A stretch of DNA of 18,675 nucleotides, taken from Opitutia bacterium UBA977 (GTDB lineage: Bacteria > Verrucomicrobiota > Verrucomicrobiia > Opitutales > Coraliomargaritaceae). Shown piece by piece: positions 7,133 to 16,345 of the stretch. Every line of letters begins with the position of its first letter. Position 1 is the stretch's first letter. The DNA lies in the NCBI GenBank assembly GCA_002292345.1, contig DBBT01000063.1, positions 1 to 18,675 on the forward strand, read 5' to 3'. The position numbers and the translations under genes are program-made. The notes beneath the pieces were generated by a model, which saw only the letters and a list, made by a program, of their open reading frames with translations, did no database searches and had not been told where the DNA came from.

Positions 7133-7800
7133 GCGGTGGCGCTGGCTTCTGCCGGATTGTTAATGAGTACGGCTTCGCCGCTCGCGCTGTTCGGCACTAC
7201 TGCACCGCCGGAGATGATGAGCTTCATGCCATCGGTGATTTCCATGTCCAAGCGTGTGATGTCTTCTTCGGGTAGCATCAGCAAGAAACCACTGGTAGGA
7301 TTGGGCGTGGTGGGCACGAAAACGTTGACGATATGTTCGCCGGTGACGTCTTGCGTCTCGCCTTTTGCGGTGCTGGTGAGGAAACCGAGCACGTAGCAAC
7401 GTTTGCGCGGATATTCGATGAGGACGACTTCTTGAAAGACAGCCTTCTTTTGTTGGCTGAAGGTTTGGACGATTTGTTTGACGGAGCGATAGACCGTGCT
7501 GATGAAGGGCAATCGATCCAGCAGAAGTTCCATGCTATTGAGAAGGATGCGGCCGATAAAGATGCGCGAACCGTAGCCGAGTAAAGTAATGAGCAACAGC
7601 ACGACCAGCACGGAAATGAACTCAAGGCCGACCTGCACAATAGGCATCGATTTGAGCTCGGGATCGAGAAACCAAAAGAAGTATTTACTGGCGGGTGTGC
7701 CGATTTTATCGAGCAGGAAGCGGATGGCAATTATCGTCACGCCGAGTGGCAGAATGACGACGATGCCTGTGATGAATGCATTTCGTAGAGAGCGTAACAT
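7129..7800 (-). CDS. DUF502 family integral membrane protein
   Basis: Predicted 223-residue inner-membrane protein of the widespread, uncharacterised DUF502 family. Two transmembrane helices (about 7-29 and 55-78) are followed by a soluble domain. That domain has the family pattern LPFISTVYRSVKQIVQTF (97-114), EYPRKRCYVLGFLT (129-142) and VNVFVPTTPNPTSGFLLMLP (158-177). The reading frame is open upstream to 7986, but those residues are basic, not family-like, and overlap the divergent HAD gene, so the ATG at 7800 directly before the first helix is chosen. It is coupled to recO by a four-base overlap. Confidence 0.9.
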   Translation of the reverse strand: MLRSLRNAFITGIVVILPLGVTIIAIRFLLDKIGTPASKYFFWFLDPELKSMPIVQVGLEFISVLVVLLLITLLGYGSRIFIGRILLNSMELLLDRLPFISTVYRSVKQIVQTFSQQKKAVFQEVVLIEYPRKRCYVLGFLTSTAKGETQDVTGEHIVNVFVPTTPNPTSGFLLMLPEEDITRLDMEITDGMKLIISGGAVVPNSASGEAVLINNPAEASATA

Positions 7801-7918
7801 ATTGAAAATAGACCTGTCAGTGAATTGAAAGCGAAAATTCTGAGAGTGGCGAGCCTTCATGCTCACAGGCTTAGTGGTTTCGCTTGCTATGCTTGAATTA
7901 CCCTTCCTATTAGGGGCG

Positions 7919-8497
7919 ATGAAGAACCTGCACCACGAGTATGACGGTTTGATTTTCGATCTAGACGGTACTTTGGCTGACACCATGCCGACGCATTTTG
8001 CCGCATGGTCTCAGTCGATGGCGGAACATGGATTAGTGCTATCTGAGGAGCGTTTCTACGCGCTCGGCGGTGTGCCTGCCTCAGAGATTATTGAGCTGCT
8101 CGCTAAAGAGCAGGGCAAGGTCGTTGATGTAATCTCGATCGCAGAGGTGAAAGAAACGTTGTTCATGGAGCTGTTGGGCGCGGTGCAACCAGTGATCCCG
8201 GTGCAGGCAATTGCCGAGGCTCATTTCGAGCATCTGCCGATGGCGATTGCTACCGGCAGCCCCAAATGGGTGGCGGAGCGGATACTCAAGTCGCTGGGGA
8301 TCCGTGAATGGTTCGGCGCGGTGGTCGGTTCGGAGTGTGTGAGTAATTCAAAGCCAGCGCCCGATGCCTACTTGCGTGCGGCTCAGTTAATCGGCATCGA
8401 TCCGCAGCGCTGTCATGCCTTTGAAGATACCGCACTAGGTATTCAAGCCGCGCAAAATGCAGGCATGGTGGTAGTGAACATTCATACGCTGCTATAA
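7919..8497 (+). CDS. HAD-superfamily (IA) sugar-phosphatase/phosphoglucomutase-like hydrolase
   Basis: Small HAD hydrolase resembling YqaB-type sugar phosphatases and beta-phosphoglucomutase. All four HAD motifs are present: FDLDGTLAD (13-21, nucleophile Asp14 and acid/base Asp16), IATGS (110-114), Lys145 in NSKPAPDAYL, and FEDTALGIQAA (168-178). An alpha-helical cap lies between motifs I and II. I chose the ATG at 7919 (193 residues) because HAD proteins start just before DLDGT and AGGGG lies immediately upstream, although close (2 bases). An ATG at 7859 would add 20 hydrophobic residues. The substrate cannot be told from sequence. Confidence 0.88.
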   Translation: MKNLHHEYDGLIFDLDGTLADTMPTHFAAWSQSMAEHGLVLSEERFYALGGVPASEIIELLAKEQGKVVDVISIAEVKETLFMELLGAVQPVIPVQAIAEAHFEHLPMAIATGSPKWVAERILKSLGIREWFGAVVGSECVSNSKPAPDAYLRAAQLIGIDPQRCHAFEDTALGIQAAQNAGMVVVNIHTLL

Positions 8498-8564
8498 TAA
8501 CGCTGGAACTGATTGAGACGAAATCGAAAAGGCTCTTTTTGTCAGTGACGTGCGAGCGCTTACT

Positions 8565-9224
8565 CTAGCGGCGGCGAATCATCGCAAGGGCAAGTGCGCA
8601 GCAACCAAAGAGTAGTGCGTATGTACTGGGTTCGGGTACGACGGTGAAGCCGATTCTTTCAAGATCATACGCCCCAGACACATGTTTCATGATAAACGCT
8701 TCACCTTGGGCTAAAGATATACTTGCAGTTATATTACTTGGAGCCGTGAAGTCTGCTATATTTTCGACGACTGTATCATTTAGAAAAGTGCCGAGACTGT
8801 TAGCCTCGATCAACAACTCGACGCTTTCCGTCCCAGTGATTGCATTGAAATCTAAGAATGTGATTTCGATGTCCTCACTGAAAGTAAATGAAATGAACTC
8901 ATTGCTGTTGTTAATGCCACTACCGCCTTCACCTAAACCAGTCGTGGTGACATTTAAAAATCCAGTACCGCTTGTTGCAGCCGTGACAGTTAGCGTTCCG
9001 AATGTTGGTATGCTCTGTATTTCAAATTGAGTGCTGTTGTAGTTTTCGAAACGATCACTTAAAAATGCATTTGTTGAACCTGTCCCTGATCCCAGCAAAA
9101 ATAAGTTTCCGCCAGATGTAGGAATTTGCGCACTATTAAAATTAAGAATTACTGTTTGAGCGAATGTAAGGTTGGCTAATGTGATTAGTATTTTGGCACA
9201 TAAAAGGGTTTTATTGATTCTCAT
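8565..9224 (-). CDS. PEP-CTERM sorting-domain exported protein
   Basis: A 219-residue secreted protein of unknown function. It has an N-terminal signal peptide (about 1-22, ending TFAQ) and a classic C-terminal PEP-CTERM signal at 197-219: VPEPS, a hydrophobic helix (TYALLFGCCALALAM) and a terminal RRR. That signal marks proteins processed by an exosortase and tied to the outer surface or extracellular polysaccharide. The middle (about 25-190) is rich in Ser, Thr, Asn and Gly, predicted beta-strand, with no recognised enzyme motif. A TTG start at 9254 is open, but the ATG at 9224 gives a cleaner signal peptide. The gene and its upstream region are visibly AT-richer than the neighbours. No exosortase gene is in the window. 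Confidence 0.88.
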   Translation of the reverse strand: MRINKTLLCAKILITLANLTFAQTVILNFNSAQIPTSGGNLFLLGSGTGSTNAFLSDRFENYNSTQFEIQSIPTFGTLTVTAATSGTGFLNVTTTGLGEGGSGINNSNEFISFTFSEDIEITFLDFNAITGTESVELLIEANSLGTFLNDTVVENIADFTAPSNITASISLAQGEAFIMKHVSGAYDLERIGFTVVPEPSTYALLFGCCALALAMIRRR

Positions 9225-9253
9225 AGTAACAAATATATAGATTGGAAATAACA

Positions 9254-9280
9254 ATGTTAAACAACGTCAATATTTGTCAA
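9254..9280 (-). promoter_or_regulatory. Candidate promoter for the PEP-CTERM gene
   Basis: On the minus strand, an exact TTGACA (+ strand 9275-9280) is followed after 15 bases by TAACAT (9254-9259), about 30 bases before the ATG at 9224. The spacer is short and the -10 is imperfect. A second TTGAC word lies 10 bases downstream of the first. The surroundings are very AT-rich. Confidence 0.35.
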
Positions 9281-9442
9281 TTTTAAATTAATTTATTAGA
9301 GTTTCATTAGACAATTATTTATCTTTCACTCTCCGTCCGAATGTAGTGTTGGCCGAGTCATCGGCCTCGGCGCTAGGGAAGTTCTTTTATTGAAGCCACT
9401 TTAATTGAGGTTTCATGCCAGAAGTGTATTCTCTAGAGACAC
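9281..9442. other. Noncoding gap between PEP-CTERM gene and suf operon
   Basis: About 160 bases with no credible gene. The part up to 9330 is AT-rich and belongs to the PEP-CTERM upstream region. A perfect 6-bp hairpin, GGCCGA-GTCA-TCGGCC, lies at 9351-9366 without a T-run on either strand, so it is not a standard terminator. Nothing else is recognised. Confidence 0.4.
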
Positions 9443-9468
9443 AAAAACGGGTCGCTTGCGCGACCCGT
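9443..9468 (-). terminator. Rho-independent terminator of the suf operon
   Basis: A perfect 9-bp GC-rich stem, ACGGGTCGC/GCGACCCGT (9447-9468) with a 4-base loop, is followed on the minus strand by a T-run (9447-9443). It lies about 30 bases beyond the sufT stop, where transcription of the operon should end. This is the clearest terminator in the window. Confidence 0.88.
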
Positions 9469-9496
9469 AAGGTGAAGAGAGTGTCTTTTCGAAAAG

Positions 9497-10045
<549 letters not shown>

Positions 10046-10079
10046 GGAATGAGTGATGGTGAGAGTGAAAGTGCTCCAT

Positions 10080-10137
10080 TCTTAATCTTAATTCATTCTG
10101 CTACGAGCGAGGATTAAGAGTAGGAATAAGATTAAGA
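10080..10137. repeat. Inverted repeat between sufD and sufT
   Basis: TCTTAATCTTA (10080-10090) and TAAGATTAAGA (10127-10137) are perfect 11-base inverted arms with 36 bases between. An extra GATTAAGAG lies inside. In suf mRNA this would form an AU-rich stem between sufD and sufT. It lacks the GC stem and T-run of a terminator. It may be a processing or stability element, or a dispersed repeat. Confidence 0.5.
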
Positions 10138-10147
10138 TCAGGACTTT

Positions 10148-11443
10148 TTAATGAATTTTCGATTCGAACTTGTTGCGGATGAGTTCGCGCAGGTTATCGG
10201 CGAGTTCGTCGCTATCGACTTTCTCGATCACTTCCTCGAAAAAGCCGAATACCATGAGCTTCATCGCGTCGCGCTTGGCAATGCCACGCTGCATCATGTA
10301 GAATAGCTCTTCGGAATCGACATTACCTGTTGTGGCACCGTGTGAGCACTTCACATCGTTTGCTAGGATTTCTAGGCCTGGGAGCGCATTGGCCTCGGCG
10401 GTTGGGTCGAGGAGCAAGTTACGGTTGGTTTGATAGGCATCGGTCTGTTGCGCGCCTTCGGCGACTTTGATCAAGCCGGAAAAGATCGTGCGTGCGTTGT
10501 CGAGCAATGCATTCTTATACAGCAAGTCGGATACAGCATTGCCGGCGTTGTGCGTCTGGAAAGTACGTTGGTCGAACTCCTGCGTCTCTTCGGCGACGGT
10601 GAGGGAATACATCTTCACGTCTGCGCCAGGACCTTCGATACGTGTTTGATTTTCAAAACGTGCACGTTCAGCACCGATGTTGACGGCGACGTTCTTCACC
10701 AATGTGTCGCGCTCGGCAATCGTGGTGTCGAGTTGGAAGGAGACGGTTTTTTCATTCCAGTCTTGCACGACCTTGCGGAAAACCTTGGCGCCGTTGGCTG
10801 CATGGATGTTCGACACCGAGACGTTCAGGGCTTGGTTCGTTGCAGTTTCGGAGAAGAAAATATCGACCACCGAGGCATTCGAATTAGCCTCTGCAATAAT
10901 TAATGTATGTGGGAAAACGGCCGCCTTCTCGCCGCTAGTCCAGTAGTAATTGACGAACGGCTTTTCAATTTCGACGCCCTTAGGGACGAAGAGGATAGAG
11001 CCTGCTTTGACAAGCTCTGCGTGTAGGCCGAAGTATTTTTCTGAACCCAACTCTGTAGATTCTTGAAGAAAGTATTTCTCCATCAACTCGGGGTGCTGTG
11101 CAATGGCGTCAAGCACGGGCAAGTAGATGACCCCCTGTGCGGCGAGTTGCTCGCTGATACCTTCGAACTGCGCTTGCATATCGTCGGCGAATACGAGTTG
11201 ACCAGCGCGGTCGCTTACCAGGTTTGAGCGCTCGACAAGCCCGGTAAGGGTGTCTGCTGTGGGATTTGCTGCAGGGGCAAAGCCGTCGATGCTGAGCTTG
11301 CCGACTGAAGCAAATCGCCATCGCTCATCGCGTGCGGTGGGCGCGGGCAGCATCTCAAATTGAGCTTTGCCGCCGTCGCGGCGGGCACTGAGCCATGCAG
11401 GTTGGTTGGTGGTATTTGTTGCTTGTTCCAAAACTGTAGTCAT
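10148..11443 (-). CDS. sufD: SufD, Fe-S cluster scaffold complex subunit
   Basis: Partner of SufB in the SufBC2D complex, which builds Fe-S clusters. The 431-residue protein has a helical N-terminal region (about 1-120), then the beta-helix core typical of the SufB/SufD family. The C-terminal hallmark includes [20 protein letters not shown] (357-376) and [11 protein letters not shown] (378-388). The Cys366-Ser-His368 segment is the usual SufD position at the SufB interface. A TTG at 11455 is open, but the ATG at 11443 is preferred. It follows sufB by 65 bases, a gap that contains a copy of a dispersed repeat. No Shine-Dalgarno sequence precedes it. Confidence 0.96.
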   Translation of the reverse strand: MTTVLEQATNTTNQPAWLSARRDGGKAQFEMLPAPTARDERWRFASVGKLSIDGFAPAANPTADTLTGLVERSNLVSDRAGQLVFADDMQAQFEGISEQLAAQGVIYLPVLDAIAQHPELMEKYFLQESTELGSEKYFGLHAELVKAGSILFVPKGVEIEKPFVNYYWTSGEKAAVFPHTLIIAEANSNASVVDIFFSETATNQALNVSVSNIHAANGAKVFRKVVQDWNEKTVSFQLDTTIAERDTLVKNVAVNIGAERARFENQTRIEGPGADVKMYSLTVAEETQEFDQRTFQTHNAGNAVSDLLYKNALLDNARTIFSGLIKVAEGAQQTDAYQTNRNLLLDPTAEANALPGLEILANDVKCSHGATTGNVDSEELFYMMQRGIAKRDAMKLMVFGFFEEVIEKVDSDELADNLRELIRNKFESKIH

Positions 11444-11450
11444 TTTTGTA

Positions 11451-11467
11451 TTCAAAGTTGAACGTTC
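11451..11467 (-). repeat. Short dispersed GAAC-TTCAAC repeat, copy 2
   Basis: The minus strand of the sufB-sufD gap reads GAACGTTCAACTTTGAA, matching 15 of 17 bases with the plus-strand copy at 5207-5223. It ends eight bases before the sufD ATG, so it lies in the sufD leader. The adjacent TTCGATGT (+ strand) also recurs in the ribH/tgt gap. Confidence 0.5.
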
Positions 11468-11508
11468 GATGTCCGTAAATCCCTGACCTTACGATCGAGG
11501 CCACGGGG

Positions 11509-12933
11509 TTACCCGACGCTGCCTTCCATTTCCATGTCGATGAGGCGCTTGAGCTCGACGGAGTATTCCATGGGGAAGGCTTTCATCAATTCGTTGACGA
11601 AACCGTTCACCGCGAGGCTCATAGCTTCGCCTTCGTTGAGGCCGCGTTGCATCATGTAGAAGATTTGCTCAGCGCTTACTTTTGAGACGCTGGCTTCGTG
11701 CTGCACAGTATTGTTTTCACCACGTGTGGTGATCGCAGGATAGGTATCGGTACGGCTGTTGGTGTTGATCAGTAATGCGTCACACTCGGTATTGTTCTTA
11801 CAATTCTTGAGGTGCTTTGGCATGTGCACTTGACCGCGATAAGTGGAACGTCCTTTGCCGATCGAGATCGACTTGGAGATGATGTTACTAGTGGTATTGT
11901 CAGCGAGGTGCATCATTTTTGCGCCGGTGTCTTGGTGCTGACCATCGTTGGCAAGTGCGATGGAGAGGACTTCGCCTCGGGCGCCCTTGCCCTTAAGGAC
12001 CACGCCAGGATACTTCATGGTGAGGCGTGAGCCGATGTTGCAGTCGATCCATTTCACTTCGGCACCTTCGTCAGCCATGCCGCGCTTGGTGACCAGATTG
12101 AAGACATTAGACGACCAGTTCTGGACCGTAATGTACTGAATTTTGGCACCTTTGAGAGCAACGAGCTCGACCACGGCGCTATGTAATGTAGCGGTTTCGA
12201 ATTTAGGCGCGGTACAGCCCTCCATATAAGTGATCTCGGCTCCTTCGTCGGCGATGATGAGCGTACGCTCAAACTGGCCGAAGTTTTCCGCGTTGATACG
12301 AAAGTAGGCTTGTAGTGGTTGTTTGAGCTTCACGCCCTTGGGCACGTAGATGAAGCTGCCGCCAGAGAAGGTCGCACTGTTGAGCGCGGAGAATTTATTG
12401 TCCGAAGTCGGGATGACTTTGCCGAAGTAGGGTTTGAAGATTTCCGGATACTTCATCAGGCCTTCGGTGGAACCCACAAAGATGACACCTTCTTTTTCAA
12501 GGTCCTCCTTCATGCGAGAGTACGAGGCTTCAGAGTCGAACTGTGCTTCCACTCCGGCGAGGAACTTTCGCTCCTGCTCTGGGATGCCGAGGCGTTCAAA
12601 AGTTTCCTTTACGTCGTCGGGCACTTCGTCCCATGTGCGCGCGGGCACTTGGCCTTTGGAAAGGTAGTAGCGAATCTCGTCGAAGTGGATATTTTCGAGG
12701 TCCTTATCAGCCCACTTGGTCGGCATCGGCTTCTTCTGGAAGATCTCGAGTGCCTTGAGGCGGAAGTCGAGGATCCACTGATCTTCGTCTTTGACGTTGG
12801 AGATGTATTTGACCGTGTCCTCGGTGAGGCCCACGCCAGCATCGAATTCGTAGTTTTCAGGATACTTAAAGTTTCCTTTCTCGGTATCGACGTTGATGGC
12901 TTCGTCTTGAATTTCTGTATCTGTTTCAGACAT
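11509..12933 (-). CDS. sufB: SufB, Fe-S cluster scaffold subunit
   Basis: Core subunit of the SufBC2D assembly scaffold, receiving sulfur and iron to form nascent clusters. It is full length (474 residues). The beta-helix core includes [20 protein letters not shown] (190-209). The C-terminal block contains Cys384 (NTECDALLI, the position of the E. coli catalytic Cys405), His412 in VQHEASVSK, and the ending EGSVG. The ATG at 12933 has no Shine-Dalgarno sequence and an AT-rich leader. It lies 47 bases downstream of sufC. Confidence 0.98.
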   Translation of the reverse strand: MSETDTEIQDEAINVDTEKGNFKYPENYEFDAGVGLTEDTVKYISNVKDEDQWILDFRLKALEIFQKKPMPTKWADKDLENIHFDEIRYYLSKGQVPARTWDEVPDDVKETFERLGIPEQERKFLAGVEAQFDSEASYSRMKEDLEKEGVIFVGSTEGLMKYPEIFKPYFGKVIPTSDNKFSALNSATFSGGSFIYVPKGVKLKQPLQAYFRINAENFGQFERTLIIADEGAEITYMEGCTAPKFETATLHSAVVELVALKGAKIQYITVQNWSSNVFNLVTKRGMADEGAEVKWIDCNIGSRLTMKYPGVVLKGKGARGEVLSIALANDGQHQDTGAKMMHLADNTTSNIISKSISIGKGRSTYRGQVHMPKHLKNCKNNTECDALLINTNSRTDTYPAITTRGENNTVQHEASVSKVSAEQIFYMMQRGLNEGEAMSLAVNGFVNELMKAFPMEYSVELKRLIDMEMEGSVG

Positions 12934-12980
12934 ATAAAGTAATGGTTAATAGCTAATTGGTATTGGCGAAGAGCTCGCGC

Positions 12981-13742
12981 TTACGCAGTTGCGGTAACGA
13001 ATGCTTGTTTGACCCAGTCGTAGCCTTTGGATTCGAGCTCTTTGGCGAGTTCGGCGTCGCCACTGTGAACGATACGTCCGTCGAACATGACGTGCACAAC
13101 GTCCGGCACGATATAGTCGAGCAGGCGTTGGTAGTGTGTGATGATGAGGAAGGCACGGTCTTCAGCGCGCATCATGTTCACTCCTTCGGAAACGATGCGG
13201 AGTGCGTCAATGTCTAGCCCAGAGTCGGTCTCATCCATTACACAATACTTTGGATCGAGCATCGACATTTGCAGGATCTCGCAGCGCTTTTTCTCGCCAC
13301 CAGAAAAGCCTTCGTTGAGGGAACGTGCAGTGAACTTACGATCCATTTTGAGGGCATCCATCTTGGCGTAGAGCTCTTTGTAGTAGTCGACTGCATTGAT
13401 GTCTTCGCCTTCGGGGAGGCGTGCTTGGCGAGCGGCGCGGATGAAATTAGCGATCGAAACACCAGGGATTTCGAGAGGGTATTGAAATGCAAGGAACAGG
13501 CCAGCCTTGGCGATTTCGTCAGGTGCAGCACCGAGGATGTTAACGCCGTCGAGTAGGATCTCGCCGCTTTCAACGGTATAGTCTTCGTGGCCAGCCATGA
13601 CCTTGGCGAGCGTGCTCTTACCGGTGCCATTTGGGCCCATCAGTGCGTGCACTTCACCCTTAGGAACAGTGAGATTGAAGTCTTTAAGGATGGCTTGGCC
13701 ATCGATTGAGACACTGAGATTTTTGATTTCGAGCGTGTTCAT
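12981..13742 (-). CDS. sufC: SufC, Fe-S assembly ABC-type ATPase
   Basis: Soluble ABC ATPase that drives conformational change in SufBC2D. The complete ABC core is visible: Walker [10 protein letters not shown] (36-44), Q-loop Gln87 in FQYP, signature [11 protein letters not shown] (146-156), Walker [13 protein letters not shown] (166-177, with Glu171 after the Asp), and H-loop His203. The [12 protein letters not shown] stretch is characteristic of SufC rather than transporter ATPases. Full length at 253 residues. It lies 28 bases after the Fur-family gene. Confidence 0.98.
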   Translation of the reverse strand: MNTLEIKNLSVSIDGQAILKDFNLTVPKGEVHALMGPNGTGKSTLAKVMAGHEDYTVESGEILLDGVNILGAAPDEIAKAGLFLAFQYPLEIPGVSIANFIRAARQARLPEGEDINAVDYYKELYAKMDALKMDRKFTARSLNEGFSGGEKKRCEILQMSMLDPKYCVMDETDSGLDIDALRIVSEGVNMMRAEDRAFLIITHYQRLLDYIVPDVVHVMFDGRIVHSGDAELAKELESKGYDWVKQAFVTATA

Positions 13743-13770
13743 TGTATTTTAATTATAAATTAGTTGAAAG

Positions 13771-14202
13771 TTAGTCGTGGCACTCGCCGCATTTACCGTC
13801 GTAGGCGATGTCGATATGCTGCGCTGAAAAGCCTTCCGGTAGAGTGGCCATTAGTTCGGAGATCAATTTGTCGGATAGTTCAATATCGACAATCTCACCG
13901 CTTTCTCGGCAATAAAAGTGGGCGTGCTGCGTGAGGTTGGGGCAGTAGCGGGTTGGTTCGCGCTCGAAGTTGACTTGGCGAATGAGGCTGGTGTCGGTCA
14001 GTGTCTCGAGGCAGTTATAAACCGTGGCCAATGAGATCGAGGGCATGCCTTCACGGGCGCGGGCATAGATTTCGTCCGCGGTTGGGTGGTCGCGTTTTTC
14101 CAGCAGTAGGGCAAAGATGTGCTCGCGCTGCTTGGTGGAGCGCTGTCCGCTGCGCTCCAGAGCATCGTCGAGAAGCTCTTTATATTGTGGTGATAGTTGC
14201 AT
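13771..14202 (-). CDS. Fur-family (PerR-like) transcriptional regulator
   Basis: A 143-residue metal-responsive repressor and first gene of the suf cluster, so likely its regulator. The winged helix spans about 10-85 ([36 protein letters not shown]). The C-terminal dimer domain has HAHFYC (93-98) and a terminal CGECHD. Compared with PerR, several ligand positions differ. The first structural CxxC reads Cys98-Arg-Glu-Ser101, while the second (Cys138, Cys141) is intact. The residue normally Asp or Glu before the HxH is Cys87. His39, His93, His95 and Asp106 are kept. It may sense iron, peroxide or cluster status; which one cannot be decided. No Shine-Dalgarno sequence. Confidence 0.92.
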   Translation of the reverse strand: MQLSPQYKELLDDALERSGQRSTKQREHIFALLLEKRDHPTADEIYARAREGMPSISLATVYNCLETLTDTSLIRQVNFEREPTRYCPNLTQHAHFYCRESGEIVDIELSDKLISELMATLPEGFSAQHIDIAYDGKCGECHD

Positions 14203-14598
14203 GTGTGGTCGGATCGGTGGTTGAGAGTCGTTTTTTTATTCTTGGATAGTTTTAATCGCATTAATAATGAGACTGAGTAGCAATAAAGTCGAAAATTGAA
14301 GGAATGCAAGCCTAATTGGAATAATTCTAAATAGGAACTTGTATCAGATTTACTAATCCTAGGTTGCCGGCTGTTCGCTTAAATGAATGCGAATGGTTGT
14401 CGCGATTTCATTGGTTGCAGCCGCTTTTCAATTGGAGAACAGGCCTGTCGTGGTGCTGAGGTTCTGTCGGAATGGCTAATATTATGTAGGGTACCACGCG
14501 GAGCTAGTAGGGAGTGGTCGATTGAAGCGTTTTGTGAGTTGCAGAGATTATTTGAGGGGGGGCTTGTCTGGCGCGGTGGAAGTCGCCAAGTTGTGGGT
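14203..14598. other. 396-base gap upstream of fur and rsmE
   Basis: A noncoding region shared by divergent fur-suf and rsmE. The first 150 bases are AT-rich and hold the PerR-box-like palindrome and possible promoters. From 14383 a plus-strand frame is open in phase with rsmE and would add 72 residues. These do not resemble any RsmE N-terminus and lack a ribosome-binding site, so I treat them as noncoding leader. A GGGTACCACGCGG stretch recalls a T-box but lacks the rest of the motif. No RNA gene is recognised. Confidence 0.5.
14316..14330. promoter_or_regulatory. PerR/Fur-box-like operator upstream of fur-suf
   Basis: TTGGAAT-A-ATTCTAA is a 7-1-7 inverted repeat with one mismatch between arms. 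It matches 11 of 14 fixed positions of the Bacillus PerR box (TTATAATNATTATAA). Its minus-strand reading contains TAGAAT (+ strand 14324-14329), a near-consensus -10. It lies about 115 bases upstream of the fur-like ATG, which would imply a long leader. Autoregulation of the linked regulator and the suf genes is inferred. Confidence 0.5.
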
Positions 14599-15324
14599 AT
14601 GGCACGTTATCGATCATTTTTATTTACGGGGGCGACAGTGGGGGAAGGATTCCTGATTCTGGATGCGCGGGAAAGTCATCACCTTGTGCGAGTGTTTCGT
14701 GCCAAGTTGGGCGCGACGATTGAGGTGCTCGACGGTAAGGGCACCCGCTACCTAGGGACGATCGAGGTGGCAAATGGTAAGGCAGTCCGTGTGGCGGTGG
14801 AGTCTGTCGAGACCATGCCTGTACCGCGGCCGCGCGTGACTCTTCTGCAATCGGTTCCTAAGGGCAAAGCGATGGACCTGATTCTGCGAATGGCGACGGA
14901 AATTGGGGCTTCTGTGATTCAACCTGTATTTACCGATCAAGGGGAGCACGGCCAGCCGAAGATAGACAAGTGGCAGGTCTCGATAATTGAGGCCTGCAAG
15001 CAGTGTGGCTTGAGCTATGTGCCCGAGCTGTCGGAGCCGTGTGGTTTAGGAGATTGGCTGCAAGCGACTCCAATCGCTGAAGGTGCGCTACGCATCGTGG
15101 CAAGTCTGGAGGAGGGCAGCCGTCCGTTGCTCGAAACTTTGAATGCGGCTGGCTCGTTAGACGAAGTGGTCGTCGCCGTCGGCCCAGCGGGGGATTTCTC
15201 GGTGGCGGAGTATGCTCAACTACGTGAATCGGGCTTTAAGGCGGTGCGCTTGGGAGCCAATGTGCTGCGCACCGAAACGGCGGCGGCATATATCCTGAGC
15301 GTGGTGGATCAGGCAGCACGCTAG
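14599..15324 (+). CDS. rsmE: 16S rRNA m3U1498 methyltransferase RsmE
   Basis: Methylates N3 of U1498 in 16S rRNA using S-adenosylmethionine (SPOUT fold). The N-terminal PUA-like domain (about 1-70) has [13 protein letters not shown] (26-38). The SPOUT domain has [18 protein letters not shown] (87-104), EACKQCG (131-137), VGPAGDFS (194-201) and [14 protein letters not shown] (218-231), the knot motif. The family usually reads GPEGGFS where this has GPAGDFS. The chosen ATG gives the standard 241 residues; an upstream in-frame ATG at 14383 has no homology support. It is followed by dtd after 20 bases. Confidence 0.93.
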   Translation: MARYRSFLFTGATVGEGFLILDARESHHLVRVFRAKLGATIEVLDGKGTRYLGTIEVANGKAVRVAVESVETMPVPRPRVTLLQSVPKGKAMDLILRMATEIGASVIQPVFTDQGEHGQPKIDKWQVSIIEACKQCGLSYVPELSEPCGLGDWLQATPIAEGALRIVASLEEGSRPLLETLNAAGSLDEVVVAVGPAGDFSVAEYAQLRESGFKAVRLGANVLRTETAAAYILSVVDQAAR

Positions 15325-15344
15325 GTGGAGCGCATTGTTATCCC

Positions 15345-15800
15345 ATGCGAGCAGTGATTCAACGCGTCTCCCGAGCATCAGTTGTGGTCAAAGATGCGAC
15401 GATGGGGGCAATCAATGCGGGGGTCTTAATCTTTCTCGGAGTGGGCGATACGGATGGCGCTGAGGATGTCGAATGGCTGGTCGGCCGCATTGCAAAGCTA
15501 CGCATTTTTGAAGACGAAACGGGCCGGATGAATCGCTCTCTAATCGACGGGGGTGGTGAGGCGCTGGTGATTAGTCAGTTCACACTCTTTGGTCGTTTAA
15601 ACAAAGGCAATCGCCCGTCCTTCAATCGTGCTGCTTTGCCCGACCAGGCGGTGCTATTGTATGAACAATTTGTGCGCGAGCTCTCGACTACATTGGGAAA
15701 AGAAGTGCCGACCGGTTGCTTTGGCGAGAATATGCAGGTCGAGGCGCATAACGATGGTCCGGTCACACTGGTGATCGACACAAAGATGCGTGATTTCTAA
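15345..15800 (+). CDS. dtd: D-aminoacyl-tRNA deacylase
   Basis: Hydrolyses D-amino acids (and Gly from mischarged tRNA) off tRNAs, enforcing chirality. The signature SQFTLFG (77-83, Thr80 in the active site) and the cross-subunit Gly-cisPro motif NDGPVT (136-141, Gly138-Pro139) are both present, as is the standard N-terminus [13 protein letters not shown]. The length of 151 residues is typical. Its stop codon shares one base with the start of the glycosylase gene. Confidence 0.97.
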   Translation: MRAVIQRVSRASVVVKDATMGAINAGVLIFLGVGDTDGAEDVEWLVGRIAKLRIFEDETGRMNRSLIDGGGEALVISQFTLFGRLNKGNRPSFNRAALPDQAVLLYEQFVRELSTTLGKEVPTGCFGENMQVEAHNDGPVTLVIDTKMRDF

Positions 15801-16330
15801 TGGCGCGCGTTCTCAACAAGGCTTTCTTTGATCGACCGACAATCGATGTCGCTCGCGACTTACTGGGTAAGCAACTGTGCCGCCGGCTGGATTCGGGTAA
15901 AATTATTCGAGCGCGGATTTGTGAGACGGAGGCCTACGATGGTTTTGAGGATCGTGCCTCACATGCCAGCAACGGCGCGACGACGCGCAATGTGGTGATG
16001 TTCGGTCCACCTGGACGGGCCTATATCTACCTCTGTTATGGCGTGCATTGGTTACTCAATATCACCACCCGCGAGAAGGGCTATCCCGCGGCAGTGCTAA
16101 TTCGAGCTGTCGAGGGCGTCGAAGGACCAGGGCGTTTAACCAAGCACTTCCAGATTAACAGTTCGTTTAACGATCAACTGCTGACACGCGTCGGCGGACT
16201 GTGGCTAGAGAATGTCGACGGCGAAGTCAGCCCCGCCGAAATTGTTGCGACCTCTCGTGTTGGAGTCGATTATGCTGGAGTGGAGTGGGCGGCGATGCCT
16301 TGGCGCTTCGTTTGGAAGCGGCTGGAGTGA
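15800..16330 (+). CDS. 3-methyladenine DNA glycosylase (AAG/MPG family)
   Basis: Base-excision repair glycosylase removing alkylated purines such as 3-methyladenine. It matches the AAG fold: LLGKQL (21-26), CETEAYDGFEDRASHAS (41-57) with catalytic Glu44 plus Tyr46 and His55, then VVMFGPPGRAYIYLCYGVHWL (65-85) with the intercalating-loop tyrosines, and GPGRLTK (109-115). At 176 residues it is slightly shorter than the usual 190-200. The start overlaps the dtd stop by one base (TAATG). It converges on glmS 15 bases further on. Confidence 0.94.
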   Translation: MARVLNKAFFDRPTIDVARDLLGKQLCRRLDSGKIIRARICETEAYDGFEDRASHASNGATTRNVVMFGPPGRAYIYLCYGVHWLLNITTREKGYPAAVLIRAVEGVEGPGRLTKHFQINSSFNDQLLTRVGGLWLENVDGEVSPAEIVATSRVGVDYAGVEWAAMPWRFVWKRLE

Positions 16331-16345
16331 TTCGTCGTTGCTGAC

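Noticed and set aside
8525..8542. AAAAGGCTCTTTTT as a terminator between the HAD and PEP-CTERM genes
   Set aside because: The stem is only 5 bp and A/T-rich; too weak to call.
12319..12942. 207-codon plus-strand open frame opposite sufB
   Set aside because: Lies wholly within sufB on the other strand; its residues are the antisense reading of conserved sufB codons.
14482..14500. T-box-like GGGTACCACGCGG upstream of rsmE
   Set aside because: It lacks the full T-box core, specifier stem and a downstream amino-acid gene.
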